Assembly: GCF_003217775.1 (NCBI RefSeq)
Contig: NZ_QJVJ01000010.1
Coordinates: forward strand, 248,001 to 312,000
Length of the DNA: 64,000 bases
Source of the DNA: Paenibacillus flagellatus
GTDB taxonomy: Bacteria; Bacillota; Bacilli; Paenibacillales; NBRC-103111
Reading direction: 5' to 3'
The number at the start of each line of letters is the position of its first letter. Within the stretch, counting starts at the first letter, position 1. Shown in pieces: positions 7,494 to 16,886 of this stretch. A program made the translations under genes and the position numbers. The notes under the pieces are model-generated. The model saw nothing but the letters and a program-made list of their open reading frames with translations, made no database searches and had not been told where the DNA came from.

Positions 7494-9035
7494 GTGAAGC
7501 ATGGGCGGGGGCTGGGGAAAGTCTATCTCGTTGGCGCGGGTCCGGGCGACCCGAAGCTGATTACGGTGCGCGGGCTGGAAGCGATCGAGCGGGCGGACGC
7601 CGTCGTGTACGACCGGCTGGCGAACCCGAAGCTGCTCCGGCATGCGAAGCCGGGCGCGGACAAAATTTTCGTGGGCAAGCTGCCCGATAAGCATATGATC
7701 AAGCAGGAGGAAATCAGCCGGCTGCTCGTCGACCTGGCGCTGCAGGGCAAAACGGTCACGCGGCTCAAGGGCGGCGATCCGAGCGTATTCGGCCGCGTCG
7801 GCGAGGAGGCGGAGCTGCTAGCGGAGCACGGCATCGAATTCGAGATCGTGCCCGGCATCACGTCGGCGATCGCCGTGCCGGCCTATGCCGGCATTCCGGT
7901 GACGCACCGCGATTTCACCTCCTCGTTCTCGGTCGTAACCGGCCACGAGTACCCGAACAAGACGTATTCGAACGTCAACTGGGAAAATCTCGCGAACGCG
8001 TCCGGGACGATCGTCTTCCTGATGGGCGTGGCCAATATCGGCACGATCTGCGGCGAGCTGATGGCGCACGGGCGCGATCCGGATACGCCCGGCGCCGTCA
8101 TCCGGATGGGCACGTGGATGGAGCAGCGGACGGTCGTCGGCACGCTTGCCACGCTGCCGACGCTCGTGAAGGAAGCCGGCTTGCAGTCGCCGGCGATCAT
8201 TATCGTCGGCGACGTCGTGAAGCTGCGCGAGAAGCTCGCCTGGTTCGAGAAGCGGCCGCTGTTCGGCAAGCGGGTGCTCGTCACCCGGGCGCGGGAGCAG
8301 GCGAGCGAGCTCGTCCGGCTCATCGAGGAGCGGGGCGGCGAGGCGGTCGAGTTCCCCGTCATCCGCATCCGGCGGCCGGAACGGGCCGAGACGGTGCGGG
8401 CCGTTGACGAGGCGCTTCGCCGGCTGGAGGAGTACGATTGGATTTTGTTCACGAGCGCAAACGGCGTCGAGTATACGTTCGAGCGAATGCGCGAGCTGCG
8501 CGTCGACGTTCGGCAAATGTACCGCGCCAAAATCGCCGCCGTCGGCCCGAAAACGCAGGAGGCGCTGGCGGCGCGCGGCTTGATCGCGGACTTGGTGCCG
8601 AACGCCGGCTTCCAAGCCGAGTCGCTGCTCGAGCTGCTGCAAAGCTTCGTGACGCCCGGGGAGCGCGTGCTGCTGCCGAAGGGCGACCTGGCCCGTCCGG
8701 TGCTGGCCGACGGGCTGCGGCGGTTCGGCGCGCACGTGACCGAGGCGGACGTGTACGAGAACGTGCCGTCTCTCGACGGCGGCGAGGAGGCGCTCGCGAT
8801 GCTGCGAGCCGGCGCGGTACAGGCGGTCGCGTTCACGAGCTCGTCGACGGTGACGAACCTGCTCGAGGCGCTCCGCCGTCTCGGAGAGCCGGACCCGGTC
8901 GGCCTGCTGAACGGCGTCGGCTTATACGTCATCGGACCGGTCACGGCCAAGACGGCGGCGGAGGCGGGCCTGCGCGTGACGGCCTCGGCCGACGAAGCGA
9001 CGATCGAGTCGCTCGTCGAGGCGATGGCGCGCTGA
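7494..9035 (+). CDS. cobA-hemD: Fused uroporphyrinogen-III C-methyltransferase / uroporphyrinogen-III synthase
   Basis: Two enzymes in one chain of 513 aa. Residues 1 to about 250 are the SAM-dependent methyltransferase ([18 protein letters not shown], the GGDPSVFGR motif, [20 protein letters not shown]) that makes precorrin-2. From about residue 258 ([16 protein letters not shown]) to the end lies a HemD-type synthase ([31 protein letters not shown]) that cyclises hydroxymethylbilane to uroporphyrinogen III. Start is GTG with an AGAGGATGATG ribosome site. The fusion places the branch point enzyme and the siroheme branch enzyme together. HemD is the least conserved part, but the pattern and context are clear. 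Confidence 0.94.
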   Translation: MKHGRGLGKVYLVGAGPGDPKLITVRGLEAIERADAVVYDRLANPKLLRHAKPGADKIFVGKLPDKHMIKQEEISRLLVDLALQGKTVTRLKGGDPSVFGRVGEEAELLAEHGIEFEIVPGITSAIAVPAYAGIPVTHRDFTSSFSVVTGHEYPNKTYSNVNWENLANASGTIVFLMGVANIGTICGELMAHGRDPDTPGAVIRMGTWMEQRTVVGTLATLPTLVKEAGLQSPAIIIVGDVVKLREKLAWFEKRPLFGKRVLVTRAREQASELVRLIEERGGEAVEFPVIRIRRPERAETVRAVDEALRRLEEYDWILFTSANGVEYTFERMRELRVDVRQMYRAKIAAVGPKTQEALAARGLIADLVPNAGFQAESLLELLQSFVTPGERVLLPKGDLARPVLADGLRRFGAHVTEADVYENVPSLDGGEEALAMLRAGAVQAVAFTSSSTVTNLLEALRRLGEPDPVGLLNGVGLYVIGPVTAKTAAEAGLRVTASADEATIESLVEAMAR

Positions 9036-9112
9036 CGAGGGGAACGCGGTCGGCGATTGAACCTTTTATACAACCAAGGCATCGATCTACAAACGAAAGG
9101 ACGGGAACCGTC

Positions 9113-10108
9113 ATGACTTTTCCTACTGTACGCAACCGCCGGCTTCGCGCTTCGGCCGCTCTTCGCAGCATGGTGCGGGAGACGAGCTTGTCGGCGAACG
9201 ACTTCATCTATCCGTTGTTCGTAACCGAAGGAACCGGGGTGCGCGAGGAAATCGCCTCGATGCCCGGCGTCTACCATTTGTCGCTCGACCTGCTGGAGGA
9301 GGAAATCCGCGAGGTCGCTTCGCTCGGCATCCAGGCGGTGCTTCTGTTCGGCGTGCCGGATCATAAGGACGAGCTCGGCTCGGAGGCGTACGGCAACAAT
9401 TCGATCGTACAGCGCGCCACGCGCAAGGTGAAGGAATGGTGCCCGGACCTGCTCGTCGTGGCCGACACGTGTCTGTGCCAGTATACGAGCCACGGCCATT
9501 GCGGCGTCATCCGGCGCGACGAGCGGACCGGCCGCGTCGACGTCGACAACGACGCGTCGCTCGAGCTGCTCGTCAAGACGGCGGTATCGCAGGCGGAGGC
9601 GGGGGCGGACATCATCGCGCCGTCGAACATGATGGACGGCTTCGTTCACGCCATTCGCGCCGGATTGGACGAGGCGGGCTTCGAGCACGTGCCGGTCATG
9701 TCCTACTCGGTCAAATACGCGTCCGCGTTCTACGGTCCGTTCCGCGACGCGGCCCATTCGACGCCGCAGTTCGGCGACCGGAAGACGTATCAGATGGACC
9801 CGGCGAACGTACGCGAAGCGGTCCGCGAGGCGGAGAGCGATGTCGCCGAAGGCGCCGACATGCTTATGGTGAAGCCGGCGCTCGCTTACATGGACGTCAT
9901 CCGGCTGCTGAAGGAGCAGTTCGACCTGCCGGTCGTCGCGTACAACGTCAGCGCCGAATATTCGATGGTCAAGGCGGCCGCCATGCAAGGCTGGCTGGAC
10001 GAACGAGCGATCGTGCTCGAGACGCTGCTCGGCATGAAGCGGGCGGGTGCGGACATTATCATTACGTATTTCGCCAAAGACGCGGCGCGCTGGCTGCAGC
10101 AGCGCTGA
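9113..10108 (+). CDS. hemB: Porphobilinogen synthase (delta-aminolevulinic acid dehydratase)
   Basis: Condenses two aminolevulinates to porphobilinogen. The zinc-type Cys cluster ([15 protein letters not shown]) and the two Schiff-base lysines ([15 protein letters not shown] and [10 protein letters not shown]) are present; length 331 aa is typical. Cysteines in the metal loop suggest the zinc-dependent subtype. The start ATG is preceded by GAAAGGACGGGAA. It is the last gene of the first hem transcription run; the following 270 bases hold an opposite-strand gene. Confidence 0.97.
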   Translation: MTFPTVRNRRLRASAALRSMVRETSLSANDFIYPLFVTEGTGVREEIASMPGVYHLSLDLLEEEIREVASLGIQAVLLFGVPDHKDELGSEAYGNNSIVQRATRKVKEWCPDLLVVADTCLCQYTSHGHCGVIRRDERTGRVDVDNDASLELLVKTAVSQAEAGADIIAPSNMMDGFVHAIRAGLDEAGFEHVPVMSYSVKYASAFYGPFRDAAHSTPQFGDRKTYQMDPANVREAVREAESDVAEGADMLMVKPALAYMDVIRLLKEQFDLPVVAYNVSAEYSMVKAAAMQGWLDERAIVLETLLGMKRAGADIIITYFAKDAARWLQQR

Positions 10109-10121
10109 CGCGACGGCGCTA

Positions 10122-10165
10122 GAAAACGCAAAAAGGGCTCCGCCGGTGCTTCCGGTCGAGCCCTT
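10122..10165 (-). terminator. Rho-independent terminator of the reverse-strand small gene
   Basis: Stem AAGGGCTC (10133-10140) / GAGCCCTT (10158-10165). Read on the minus strand it is followed by TTTTTGCGTTTT, so it ends the 53-codon gene; in the plus direction there is no T tract, so hemB may or may not stop here. Confidence 0.75.
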
Positions 10166-10215
10166 CGTTATGACGTCTCCGCGTTCAAGAACGGTCCCCC
10201 CAACTGTTTCTAACG

Positions 10216-10377
10216 TTACGGATTGCCCGAGAACATCCAGCCGCAGACGCCGATCAGCACGACGGCGCCGAAAAACCAATAGCTGAACGTGCGTACGGGC
10301 TTCGGCAGCATGCCGTACCGGCTCGCGCGGGCCTCCTCTCCGACCGTCCGGTCGCGTTCTGTATTCCTTCTTTTCAC
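10216..10377 (-). CDS. Small single-pass membrane protein, 53 aa
   Basis: Reverse-strand gene of 54 codons with a very strong ribosome site (AAAGGAGGAGGG) 6 bases before a GTG start and its own terminator. The first 25 residues are strongly basic/charged (KRRNTERDRTVGEEARASRY), followed by one transmembrane segment (SYWFFGAVVLIGVCGWMFSG). No family is recognised. It lies between hemB and hemE and is transcribed against them, so it splits the tetrapyrrole cluster into at least two transcription units. Confidence 0.75.
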   Translation of the reverse strand: MKRRNTERDRTVGEEARASRYGMLPKPVRTFSYWFFGAVVLIGVCGWMFSGNP

Positions 10378-10525
10378 ATCGTCCCTCCTCCTTTCGAAAA
10401 CGTTTTCATCTCCCCTTTATTCATTAAACGCACCGGTGAGCAAAAAGTTTCAGCCATACCGGTCCGATCGCGAAATTTTCATACGGTTTTGTCAAAGTTT
10501 TGTCGGATTATGCCGGACGTATCGG

Positions 10526-10554
10526 TTGTTACGCCGTCCGAAATCGGGCATAAT
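10526..10554 (+). promoter_or_regulatory. Sigma-A promoter of hemE-hemH
   Basis: TTGTTA (10526-10531), 17-base spacer, CATAAT (10549-10554). It lies just after the divergent small gene and 60 bases before the hemE start, which supports a separate hemE-hemH transcript. Confidence 0.75.
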
Positions 10555-10616
10555 GGAAGGGGTAATGGGAGAACTTGCATCTCCGACAGCGCGGATACGA
10601 AAGAGGAGAACCGACT

Positions 10617-11684
10617 ATGGCTTACAACGACACATTCATCCGGGCATGCCGCAAGCAGCCCGTCGACCGGCTGCCGGTCTGGTACATGCGGCAGGCGGGA
10701 CGGTACGATCCGGACTACCGGAAAATCAAAGAAAAGCATTCGCTGCTCGACATATGCCGGCAGCCGGACTTGGCGGCCGAGGTAACGCTCATGCCGATCC
10801 GCAAGCTGGGCGTCGACGCGGCGATTTTGTATTCGGACATCATGAATCCGGTCGCCTCTCTCGGCATCGACTTCGATATCGTCAAAAACGTCGGCCCGGT
10901 CATAGACAATCCGATCCGGACGGCGGAAGACGTACGCAAGCTTCTGCCGATCGACGTCGAGGGCGACCTGTCGCATATTATCGAGACGATTCGCATTCTC
11001 GACCGGGAGCTGACCGTCCCGTTGATCACGTTCGCGGGGGCGCCGTTCACGATCGCCAGCTACCTGATCGAAGGCCGTCCGTCCAAAAGCTATATCCGAA
11101 CGAAGGAAATGATGTACGGCGCGCCGGACGTCTGGTTCTCGCTCATGGACAAGCTCGGCGACATGGTCATTACGTATTTGAAGGCGCATATCGCGGCCGG
11201 CGCGAAGGCGGTTCAAGTGTTCGACAGCTGGGTCGGGTCGCTGGCGCCGCGCGATTTCCGGACGTTCGTGCTGCCGACGATCGCCCGCATCTTCCGCGAG
11301 CTTAGCGATTTGCCTCAGCCGAAAATTTATTTCCCCGGCGTCAGCTCGGGCGAGCTGCTCGCCGATTTGCAAGGCATCGAAGCCGACGTCATCGGCCTCG
11401 ACTGGCGGGTGCCGATTCCGGAAGGCCGTCGCCGGCTGGGTGACCGGTACGCCGTGCAGGGCAATCTCGACCCGTACGTGCTGACCGCGCCGATGGACGT
11501 CATCGAGCGCCATGCGAAGGATGTCATCGACGAAGGGATCCAAAGTCCCGGCTACATTTTCAACCTCGGTCACGGCTTGTTCCCGGAAGCTTCGCTCGAC
11601 AAGCTGAAATCGTTGACCGAGTTCATTCACCGGTATTCCGAAGACGCTCTCGGGCGGCTTGGGGTCGCGAAGGGAGCGAACTGA
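10617..11684 (+). CDS. hemE: Uroporphyrinogen decarboxylase
   Basis: Removes four carboxyl groups from uroporphyrinogen III to give coproporphyrinogen III. Signature PVWYMRQAGRYDPDYR is at residues 19-34 and the second family motif FDSWVGSLAPRDF lies mid-protein; 355 aa is the usual length. Ribosome site AGAGGAG lies 9 bases before the ATG. The stop is two bases before the hemH start, so the two are one unit. In B. subtilis hemE-hemH-hemY form a separate operon elsewhere; here hemE and hemH are inside the main cluster and no hemY/cgoX is visible. Confidence 0.97.
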   Translation: MAYNDTFIRACRKQPVDRLPVWYMRQAGRYDPDYRKIKEKHSLLDICRQPDLAAEVTLMPIRKLGVDAAILYSDIMNPVASLGIDFDIVKNVGPVIDNPIRTAEDVRKLLPIDVEGDLSHIIETIRILDRELTVPLITFAGAPFTIASYLIEGRPSKSYIRTKEMMYGAPDVWFSLMDKLGDMVITYLKAHIAAGAKAVQVFDSWVGSLAPRDFRTFVLPTIARIFRELSDLPQPKIYFPGVSSGELLADLQGIEADVIGLDWRVPIPEGRRRLGDRYAVQGNLDPYVLTAPMDVIERHAKDVIDEGIQSPGYIFNLGHGLFPEASLDKLKSLTEFIHRYSEDALGRLGVAKGAN

Positions 11685-11685
11685 A

Positions 11686-12624
11686 TTGGCCAAACGGAAA
11701 ATCGGCGTCCTCGTCATGTCGTACGGCACGCCGGCCAGCATGGACCAGATCGAAGCCTACTATACGCACATCCGTCGCGGCTCGCCGCCTTCGCCCGAGC
11801 AGCTGAAGGCGCTCACCGACCGGTACGAGGCGATCGTCGGCGGATTTTTCCCGCTTCGCGAAAACACGAACCGCCAAGTGGAGCAGCTGGAGCTTACGTT
11901 GAATCGCGATCATTCGGACGTCGAATACAAGTGCTACCAAGGGCTGAAGCACGCATCGCCGTTCATCGAGGACGGCGTGAAGCAGATGGCCGAGGACGGC
12001 ATCCGCGAGGCGGTCGGCGTCGTGCTGGCGCCTCATTACTCGGTCATGAGCGTCGGCGGCTATATCAAGCGGGCGCAGGAGGCGGCGGAGCCGCTCGGCT
12101 TGTCCATGCGGTTCGTCAAAAGCTACCATCTGCACCCGCAGCTCATCCGGGCGCTCGCCGAACGGGTCGATTCGTCGCTGGCGTCGTTCGGGGACGTTCC
12201 GAAGGAGAACGTCCGGGTCATATTCACGGCACACAGCTTGCCCGAAAAAATTGTCGAAATGGGCGACCCGTACCCGGACCAGCTGCTCGAATCGTCGAAG
12301 GCGGTGGCGGAGCGAGTCGGTATCGCGAATTGGCAGTTCGCCTGGCAAAGCGCCGGTCAGACGGCGACGCCGTGGCTCGGCCCGGATATTCTCGACGTGC
12401 TGGAGACGATTCATCGGGAAGAGGGCGTCGAAAACGTGCTGCTCTGTCCGATCGGCTTCGTCTCGGATCACCTGGAGGTGCTCTACGACATCGACATCGA
12501 GTGCAAGAAGCTGGCGGAGCACCTCGGCATGCGGCTCGAGCGGACCGCATCGCTGAACACGGACCCGCTGTACATGGAAACGCTGAGCGACGTCGTGTCC
12601 GAACGGCTGCGGCAGCCGGAATAA
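11686..12624 (+). CDS. hemH: Ferrochelatase (coproporphyrin-type in Firmicutes)
   Basis: Inserts iron into the porphyrin; in Gram-positive bacteria the substrate is coproporphyrin III. The protein begins LAKRKIGVLVMSYGTPAS, which aligns with the N-terminus of B. subtilis HemH, so the TTG at 11686 (after GGGAG) is the likely start, rather than an ATG 27 bases upstream inside hemE. Conserved His and Glu motifs are VIFTAHSLPEKIV and CPIGFVSDHLEVLYD. Length 312 aa is typical. The later enzyme ChdC is not in this window. Confidence 0.95.
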   Translation: MAKRKIGVLVMSYGTPASMDQIEAYYTHIRRGSPPSPEQLKALTDRYEAIVGGFFPLRENTNRQVEQLELTLNRDHSDVEYKCYQGLKHASPFIEDGVKQMAEDGIREAVGVVLAPHYSVMSVGGYIKRAQEAAEPLGLSMRFVKSYHLHPQLIRALAERVDSSLASFGDVPKENVRVIFTAHSLPEKIVEMGDPYPDQLLESSKAVAERVGIANWQFAWQSAGQTATPWLGPDILDVLETIHREEGVENVLLCPIGFVSDHLEVLYDIDIECKKLAEHLGMRLERTASLNTDPLYMETLSDVVSERLRQPE

Positions 12625-12697
12625 CCGGGTAGCGGCCGCCGAGGAGGCGGCGAGAGGACGAGGAGCGAGCAAGCGGCATTCATCGGGGGACATGCGA

Positions 12698-12724
12698 AAG
12701 ACGCGGCCATAGCGGCCGCGTCTC
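12698..12724. terminator. Probable bidirectional terminator between hemH and the crp/fnr-type gene
   Basis: Stem AGACGCGGCC / GGCCGCGTCT around ATAGC. T runs are short on both sides (TCTCG forward, TCTTTC reverse), but it lies exactly between two convergent genes. Confidence 0.6.
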
Positions 12725-12778
12725 GTATTGGCGGAGCGAAGCGAAAGCATGCCGGCGTACGTCCGGCTGCGTCCGCGC

Positions 12779-13447
12779 TTAGCTTCCGGATCTTAATTTA
12801 TCGAGATGGAGCGTAAATTCGTTCATCGCCACCGAAATGACGCCGCGGTCTTCGAGATCGCGCATTACCTGCATGAGCACGTTTTTTTGCACGCCGGCCA
12901 TTCGCGATATTTCGTCGAAGTTGAGCGCGAGCTTCACCTGGATCGTGTGGCCTTGCCGCGAACCGTGCTTGTTGGCGAGCAGGATCAAGTTTTTGACGAC
13001 GCGGGATCGCGCATCGAGGAACGTCAAGTCGTGCACGTGCTGGTTCGTGTCCCGAAGACGCTGGGCCAGCTCCTGCATGATGCAGAGCGTAATTTCGAAG
13101 TTCCACTTGAGCAGCTCGAGAAAGTTGTTCGCGCTCAGTGCGATCATGACGGAATCTTCGAGCGCCTGGGCGCTGGCCGACCGCGGCTTGCCGTCGATCA
13201 GCGAAAGCTCGCCGAAGCTGTCGCCGGACTTGAAGATGGCCAATATTTTCTCGTCGCCCGACTGGTTGGACATGTACAGCTTGACCGAGCCGGAATGGAC
13301 GATATAGAAGACAGAGCCCGGCTCTTTCTCCCGGAACAGGATCGTCCCCGCCTTGAACTGCTTCTTGGTGCAGATGTCGGCAATGTAGCCGAGCTGCTTG
13401 TCGTTCAGCTTGTAAAATAGCGGTACTTGCTGAAGAAAGTCGATCAT
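12779..13447 (-). CDS. Crp/Fnr family transcriptional regulator
   Basis: Residues 1-120 form a cyclic-nucleotide-type beta barrel ([40 protein letters not shown]), residues 125-145 the dimer helix, and the C-terminus a winged helix ([20 protein letters not shown]). The [13 protein letters not shown] segment resembles the cAMP phosphate cassette of CRP more than an Fnr. No N-terminal Cys cluster for an iron-sulfur centre is present, so direct oxygen sensing of the Fnr kind is unlikely. It is transcribed divergently from hemL, and the shared 118-base region makes hemL a candidate target. The true ligand is unknown. Confidence 0.88.
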   Translation of the reverse strand: MIDFLQQVPLFYKLNDKQLGYIADICTKKQFKAGTILFREKEPGSVFYIVHSGSVKLYMSNQSGDEKILAIFKSGDSFGELSLIDGKPRSASAQALEDSVMIALSANNFLELLKWNFEITLCIMQELAQRLRDTNQHVHDLTFLDARSRVVKNLILLANKHGSRQGHTIQVKLALNFDEISRMAGVQKNVLMQVMRDLEDRGVISVAMNEFTLHLDKLRSGS

Positions 13448-13488
13448 GTTCGATAAAACCTCGCTTTGCCTTATGCCATCACCTGCCT

Positions 13489-13497
13489 ATTTTACCA
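13489..13497 (-). promoter_or_regulatory. Extended -10 promoter of the crp/fnr-type gene
   Basis: On the minus strand TGG-TAAAAT, about 42 bases before the ATG. It lies in the short divergent region shared with hemL. Confidence 0.5.
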
Positions 13498-13565
13498 CAC
13501 CGAAGGAGGGGATGGGAATGGCATTTCGCGAAGGGAATCTCAAGCGAAGTCAGGAGCGTGAACGT

Positions 13566-14876
13566 ATGGCGGAACATAGTCAAGGCCGCGTCGACCGGAA
13601 ATCCGCAGCGGCATTCGAGGAAGCGAAGCGGTACATTCCGGGCGGTGTCAACAGTCCGGTCCGGGCGTTCAAGTCGGTCGGCTTGACGCCCGCTTTCATA
13701 GAGCGGGGAAGCGGCTCGCGCGTCTACGACATCGACGGCAACGCGTTCATCGATTATGTCGGCTCGTGGGGGCCGCTCATCGTGGGGCACGCGCATCCGG
13801 AGGTCGTCGAGGCGATCAAGCGGACGGCGGAGAAAGGGACGAGCTTCGGCGCTCCCACGGAGCTGGAGACGGCGATGGCGAAGCTCGTCTGCGAGCGGGT
13901 GCCCTCGATCGAGGTCGTCCGAATGGTCAACTCCGGCACGGAGGCGACGATGAGCGCGCTCCGGCTGGCGAGAGGATATACGGGACGGCACAAAATTTTG
14001 AAGTTCGAAGGCTGCTATCACGGCCATGCCGATTCGCTGCTGATCAAAGCCGGCTCCGGTGTCGCCACGCTCGGCTTGCCGGATAGCCCTGGCGTCCCCG
14101 AGGGCGTCGCGGTCAACACGATAACGGTACCTTACAACGATCTGGAGTCGGTGAAGCTCGCGTTCGAGAAGTTCGGCGAAGAGATCGCCGCCGTCATCGT
14201 CGAGCCGATCGCCGGCAATATGGGCGTCGTGCCGCCGCTGCCCGGCTTTCTGCAAGGGCTGCGCGACGTGACGAGCCGGTATGGCAGCCTGCTCATCTTC
14301 GACGAGGTGATGACCGGCTTCCGCGTCGGCTTTCACTGCGCGCAAGGGCTGTTCGGCATTACGCCCGACTTGACGTGCCTCGGCAAAGTAATCGGAGGCG
14401 GCCTGCCGGTAGGCGCGTACGGCGGACGCCGCGATATTATGGAACGGATGGCGCCGAGCGGTCCGATTTACCAGGCGGGGACGCTGTCCGGCAATCCGCT
14501 GGCGATGGCGGCCGGCTATACGACGCTGAAGCTGCTGGAGCGGCCGGGGCTGTACGAGGAGCTGGAGCGCAAGTCGGCCCGGCTCGAGGAAGGGTTTTTG
14601 CGCAACGCGAAGGAGCTCGGCGTCGAATCGACGATCAACCGGGTCGGCTCGATGGTATGTCCGTTTTTCACGGCGACGAAGGTCGTCAATTACGAGACGG
14701 CCAAAACGTCCGACTTGGCGCGCTTCGGCCGCTATTTCGGCGCCCTGCTCGATTTGGGCGTCAGCGTTGCCCCGTCGCAGTTCGAAGGCATGTTCGTCTC
14801 GGCCGCGCATACCGACGAGGATATCGAGACGACGATCGGCGCGCATTACGAAGCGTTGAAACGGTCGGCGGTTTAA
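13566..14876 (+). CDS. hemL: Glutamate-1-semialdehyde 2,1-aminomutase
   Basis: PLP enzyme that turns glutamate-1-semialdehyde into 5-aminolevulinate, the partner of HemA. Typical marks are [48 protein letters not shown] and the PLP lysine in [18 protein letters not shown]. Length from 13566 is 436 aa, which matches the family. An in-frame ATG at 13518 lies 6 bases after an excellent AAGGAGGGG ribosome site and would add 16 residues, so the true start may be there. Transcription is divergent from the Crp/Fnr gene. Confidence 0.96.
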   Translation: MAEHSQGRVDRKSAAAFEEAKRYIPGGVNSPVRAFKSVGLTPAFIERGSGSRVYDIDGNAFIDYVGSWGPLIVGHAHPEVVEAIKRTAEKGTSFGAPTELETAMAKLVCERVPSIEVVRMVNSGTEATMSALRLARGYTGRHKILKFEGCYHGHADSLLIKAGSGVATLGLPDSPGVPEGVAVNTITVPYNDLESVKLAFEKFGEEIAAVIVEPIAGNMGVVPPLPGFLQGLRDVTSRYGSLLIFDEVMTGFRVGFHCAQGLFGITPDLTCLGKVIGGGLPVGAYGGRRDIMERMAPSGPIYQAGTLSGNPLAMAAGYTTLKLLERPGLYEELERKSARLEEGFLRNAKELGVESTINRVGSMVCPFFTATKVVNYETAKTSDLARFGRYFGALLDLGVSVAPSQFEGMFVSAAHTDEDIETTIGAHYEALKRSAV

Positions 14877-14883
14877 CTTATCG

Positions 14884-14920
14884 AAAGACGGCATCCGTCG
14901 CTTGGCGGGCCGTCTTTTCT
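14884..14920 (+). terminator. Rho-independent terminator of hemL
   Basis: Stem AAAGACGGC (14884-14892) / GCCGTCTTT (14909-14917) followed by TCTT. Confidence 0.8.
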
Positions 14921-14929
14921 TATGGATTC

Positions 14930-14963
14930 GAACGCAAAAATGGCGGCCGCGAGGGCCGCCATT
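14930..14963 (-). terminator. Rho-independent terminator of the phosphodiester glycosidase gene
   Basis: Ten-bp stem AATGGCGGCC / GGCCGCCATT with loop GCGAG; read on the minus strand it is followed by TTTGCG after the A/T-rich arm end. It is back to back with the hemL terminator. Confidence 0.8.
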
Positions 14964-14979
14964 GGCGTACGTATGTATC

Positions 14980-16752
14980 TTATTTTGCGGTTCCGCTCGT
15001 CCCCGTAGTCGTTCCCGCGGTCGTTCCCGACGTTGTCCCGGATCCGCTTCCCGTTCCGGGCGTTGTGGTGCCCGTCCCCGTTCCCGCCGGAGGCTTCGTC
15101 GTGGTCGTTCCGCCTGTCGTCCCGCCGGTAGTGCCGCCTGTCGGAGGGAGGGTCGTCTGGCCGGTGCCGCTTCCGCCCGCTGCAGGGGGCGGCGTCGCGG
15201 TCCCCGTACCCGTTCCTGTTTCTGTTCCGGAGCTGCCGGTGCCGGTCCCGGCGGGAGGCTTCGCCGTCCCGCCGTCCGTGGCGCTACCGCCCGTACCGGT
15301 TCCGGTACCCGACGTGCCGCCGGGAGCGGTCGTGCCCGCGCCGCCTTGCCCCGTGCCGGTCGACCCCCCGCCGGTAGCGCCGCCGCCGTTCGAGGCGCCG
15401 CCCGCCGGCGTGCCGGAGCCGGACGTGCTGCCGCCGGCGTCCGGCTTCGTCGTACCGGTCGAACCGCCGCCCGTCGGCGTGCCCGAGCCTGCGCCGGTCG
15501 AGCCGGTGCCGCCGGACGTTTCCGGCGGTTTCGTGGCCGGCGGCTTCGCCGTGCCTCCGGAGGTGCCCGTTTTCGCGGGATCCTCCGTTTTGGCCGGCTC
15601 CGTCTTTTTCGGCTGGTTCGCCTGCTGTTTTTTGATCTGCTCCTGCTCTTTCAAGAAGTCCGGATGGTCGTAAGCGCCGCCCGGATCGATCGTCTGCAAA
15701 CCGTCCCAGATGCGATCGACCTTGTAGCTGGCCGGATCGTCGAAGACGAGAATGCCGGAAGGCAGTCTCCGCTCGCCGTACCGGCTCGAAGGCTTCGTCA
15801 CGACCTCGCCCTTGACGACGAGCTCGGACGACGCTCCGCCGTCCATCATGCCGGCGTTTACCGCGCCTTCCTTCAGCAGCAAATCCTGCACTTCCTTCAG
15901 CGTAGCGCCTACGCTGTGCGTCTGCCGGCCGTCGATGACGACGAAGATGAGCGTGCCGTCTTCCCGCTGCCCGATCGCCGTGCGCGGGGCGCGTCCCCAA
16001 CCGCCGTCGCCGTTCGTAATTTGCGGATTGCCGTTGGCGATGAGCCGCGGGGCGAGAAACGAGACGGCGTCCGTCACGCCGAGCTCCCGAAGCTCGGTCA
16101 GGCTGTATTTGCCGACGACGAGCGTGCCTTCCTTCGTAAAGCCGACGATATGCTGCGCCGTATAAGCGTCGACGTCGGAATAAACCGGCTCCGAGCCGGA
16201 CATAATGAGTCCGATCGGGGCGAATCCGTTGCCGAGCCCGTCCGGGTCGATGAAGCCGCCGCCGTTGATGCCGGCGACCGCGCCCGTCCGCTCCACCATC
16301 GAGCTGATGCGCTCGCCTTCGCCCGCCTTGTGCGGCACGACGACGCGAATGGACGTCGGGTCGTAGACGTAAATCATTTTGCCCTTCCAAAACTGTCCCG
16401 AAATGTCCTTCACTTCGCTGATCAATTCGTCGACGGACCGGGCTTTGCGGTTGTGCTTGATCAAGCCCATGTTCTGCTTCTCGAGCGCGGACGTTTCGGT
16501 GAACTGATGCGACATTTTGACCATATAGTCGCGCTTGTCCGCGCCGACGAATATCCAAGCCCAATCCCGGTGCTGCGTGGAAATGACGGTTTGCGCCAAA
16601 AATTCCCGGATCGACAGCCCCGGCGGCGTCAAATATAAAAAGCTGGACGTTGCGAACGTAAGAAGCGCGATCGCCAGCAGCGATTTTTTCAACCAGCTCC
16701 ATCCTCCGAGCTGCCTTCTGGTTTGCGCAAGTAGCTGGATGGTCGTATTCAC
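14980..16752 (-). CDS. Membrane-anchored phosphodiester glycosidase (NAGPA/DUF2233 family) with long Gly/Thr-rich tail
   Basis: 590 aa. Residues 24-42 are a signal anchor (SLLAIALLTFATSSFLYL). Residues 125-340 form the phosphodiester glycosidase domain: GINGGGF (161-167), PRTAIG (256-261), TLIFVVIDGRQTHSVGAT and NAGMMDGGASS (299-309) are the family signatures. Residues 360-395 are a charged linker. From about 395 to 590 the chain is almost only Gly, Thr, Ser, Pro, Ala, with pieces such as KPPATKPP and GGTTGGTTGGTTTT. The start is GTG after GGGGGAGG. The domain acts outside the cell on sugar-phosphodiester or exopolysaccharide substrates; the exact substrate is unknown. The tail may span or attach to the cell wall. 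Confidence 0.88.
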   Translation of the reverse strand: MNTTIQLLAQTRRQLGGWSWLKKSLLAIALLTFATSSFLYLTPPGLSIREFLAQTVISTQHRDWAWIFVGADKRDYMVKMSHQFTETSALEKQNMGLIKHNRKARSVDELISEVKDISGQFWKGKMIYVYDPTSIRVVVPHKAGEGERISSMVERTGAVAGINGGGFIDPDGLGNGFAPIGLIMSGSEPVYSDVDAYTAQHIVGFTKEGTLVVGKYSLTELRELGVTDAVSFLAPRLIANGNPQITNGDGGWGRAPRTAIGQREDGTLIFVVIDGRQTHSVGATLKEVQDLLLKEGAVNAGMMDGGASSELVVKGEVVTKPSSRYGERRLPSGILVFDDPASYKVDRIWDGLQTIDPGGAYDHPDFLKEQEQIKKQQANQPKKTEPAKTEDPAKTGTSGGTAKPPATKPPETSGGTGSTGAGSGTPTGGGSTGTTKPDAGGSTSGSGTPAGGASNGGGATGGGSTGTGQGGAGTTAPGGTSGTGTGTGGSATDGGTAKPPAGTGTGSSGTETGTGTGTATPPPAAGGSGTGQTTLPPTGGTTGGTTGGTTTTKPPAGTGTGTTTPGTGSGSGTTSGTTAGTTTGTSGTAK

Positions 16753-16821
16753 GCTAGTCCTCCCCCTTGATTGGTGAAACTCCCCTTTTGCCCATCAACC
16801 TCCATCATATCATAATCCCGT

Positions 16822-16850
16822 TTGGATTTGGATGAAGTGTTTGATAAAAT
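16822..16850 (+). promoter_or_regulatory. Sigma-A promoter of the 43-aa membrane protein
   Basis: TTGGAT (16822-16827), 17-base spacer, TAAAAT (16845-16850) with TG one base upstream of the -10 (extended). Confidence 0.75.
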
Positions 16851-16886
16851 AATAGGAAATACCGGTGAAAACAGGTGAAATTCAGC

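Noticed and set aside
14375-15673. Long plus-strand frame rich in Val-Pro repeats
   Set aside because: It is the antisense of the Gly/Thr-rich tail of the phosphodiester glycosidase; no ribosome site and its start lies inside hemL.
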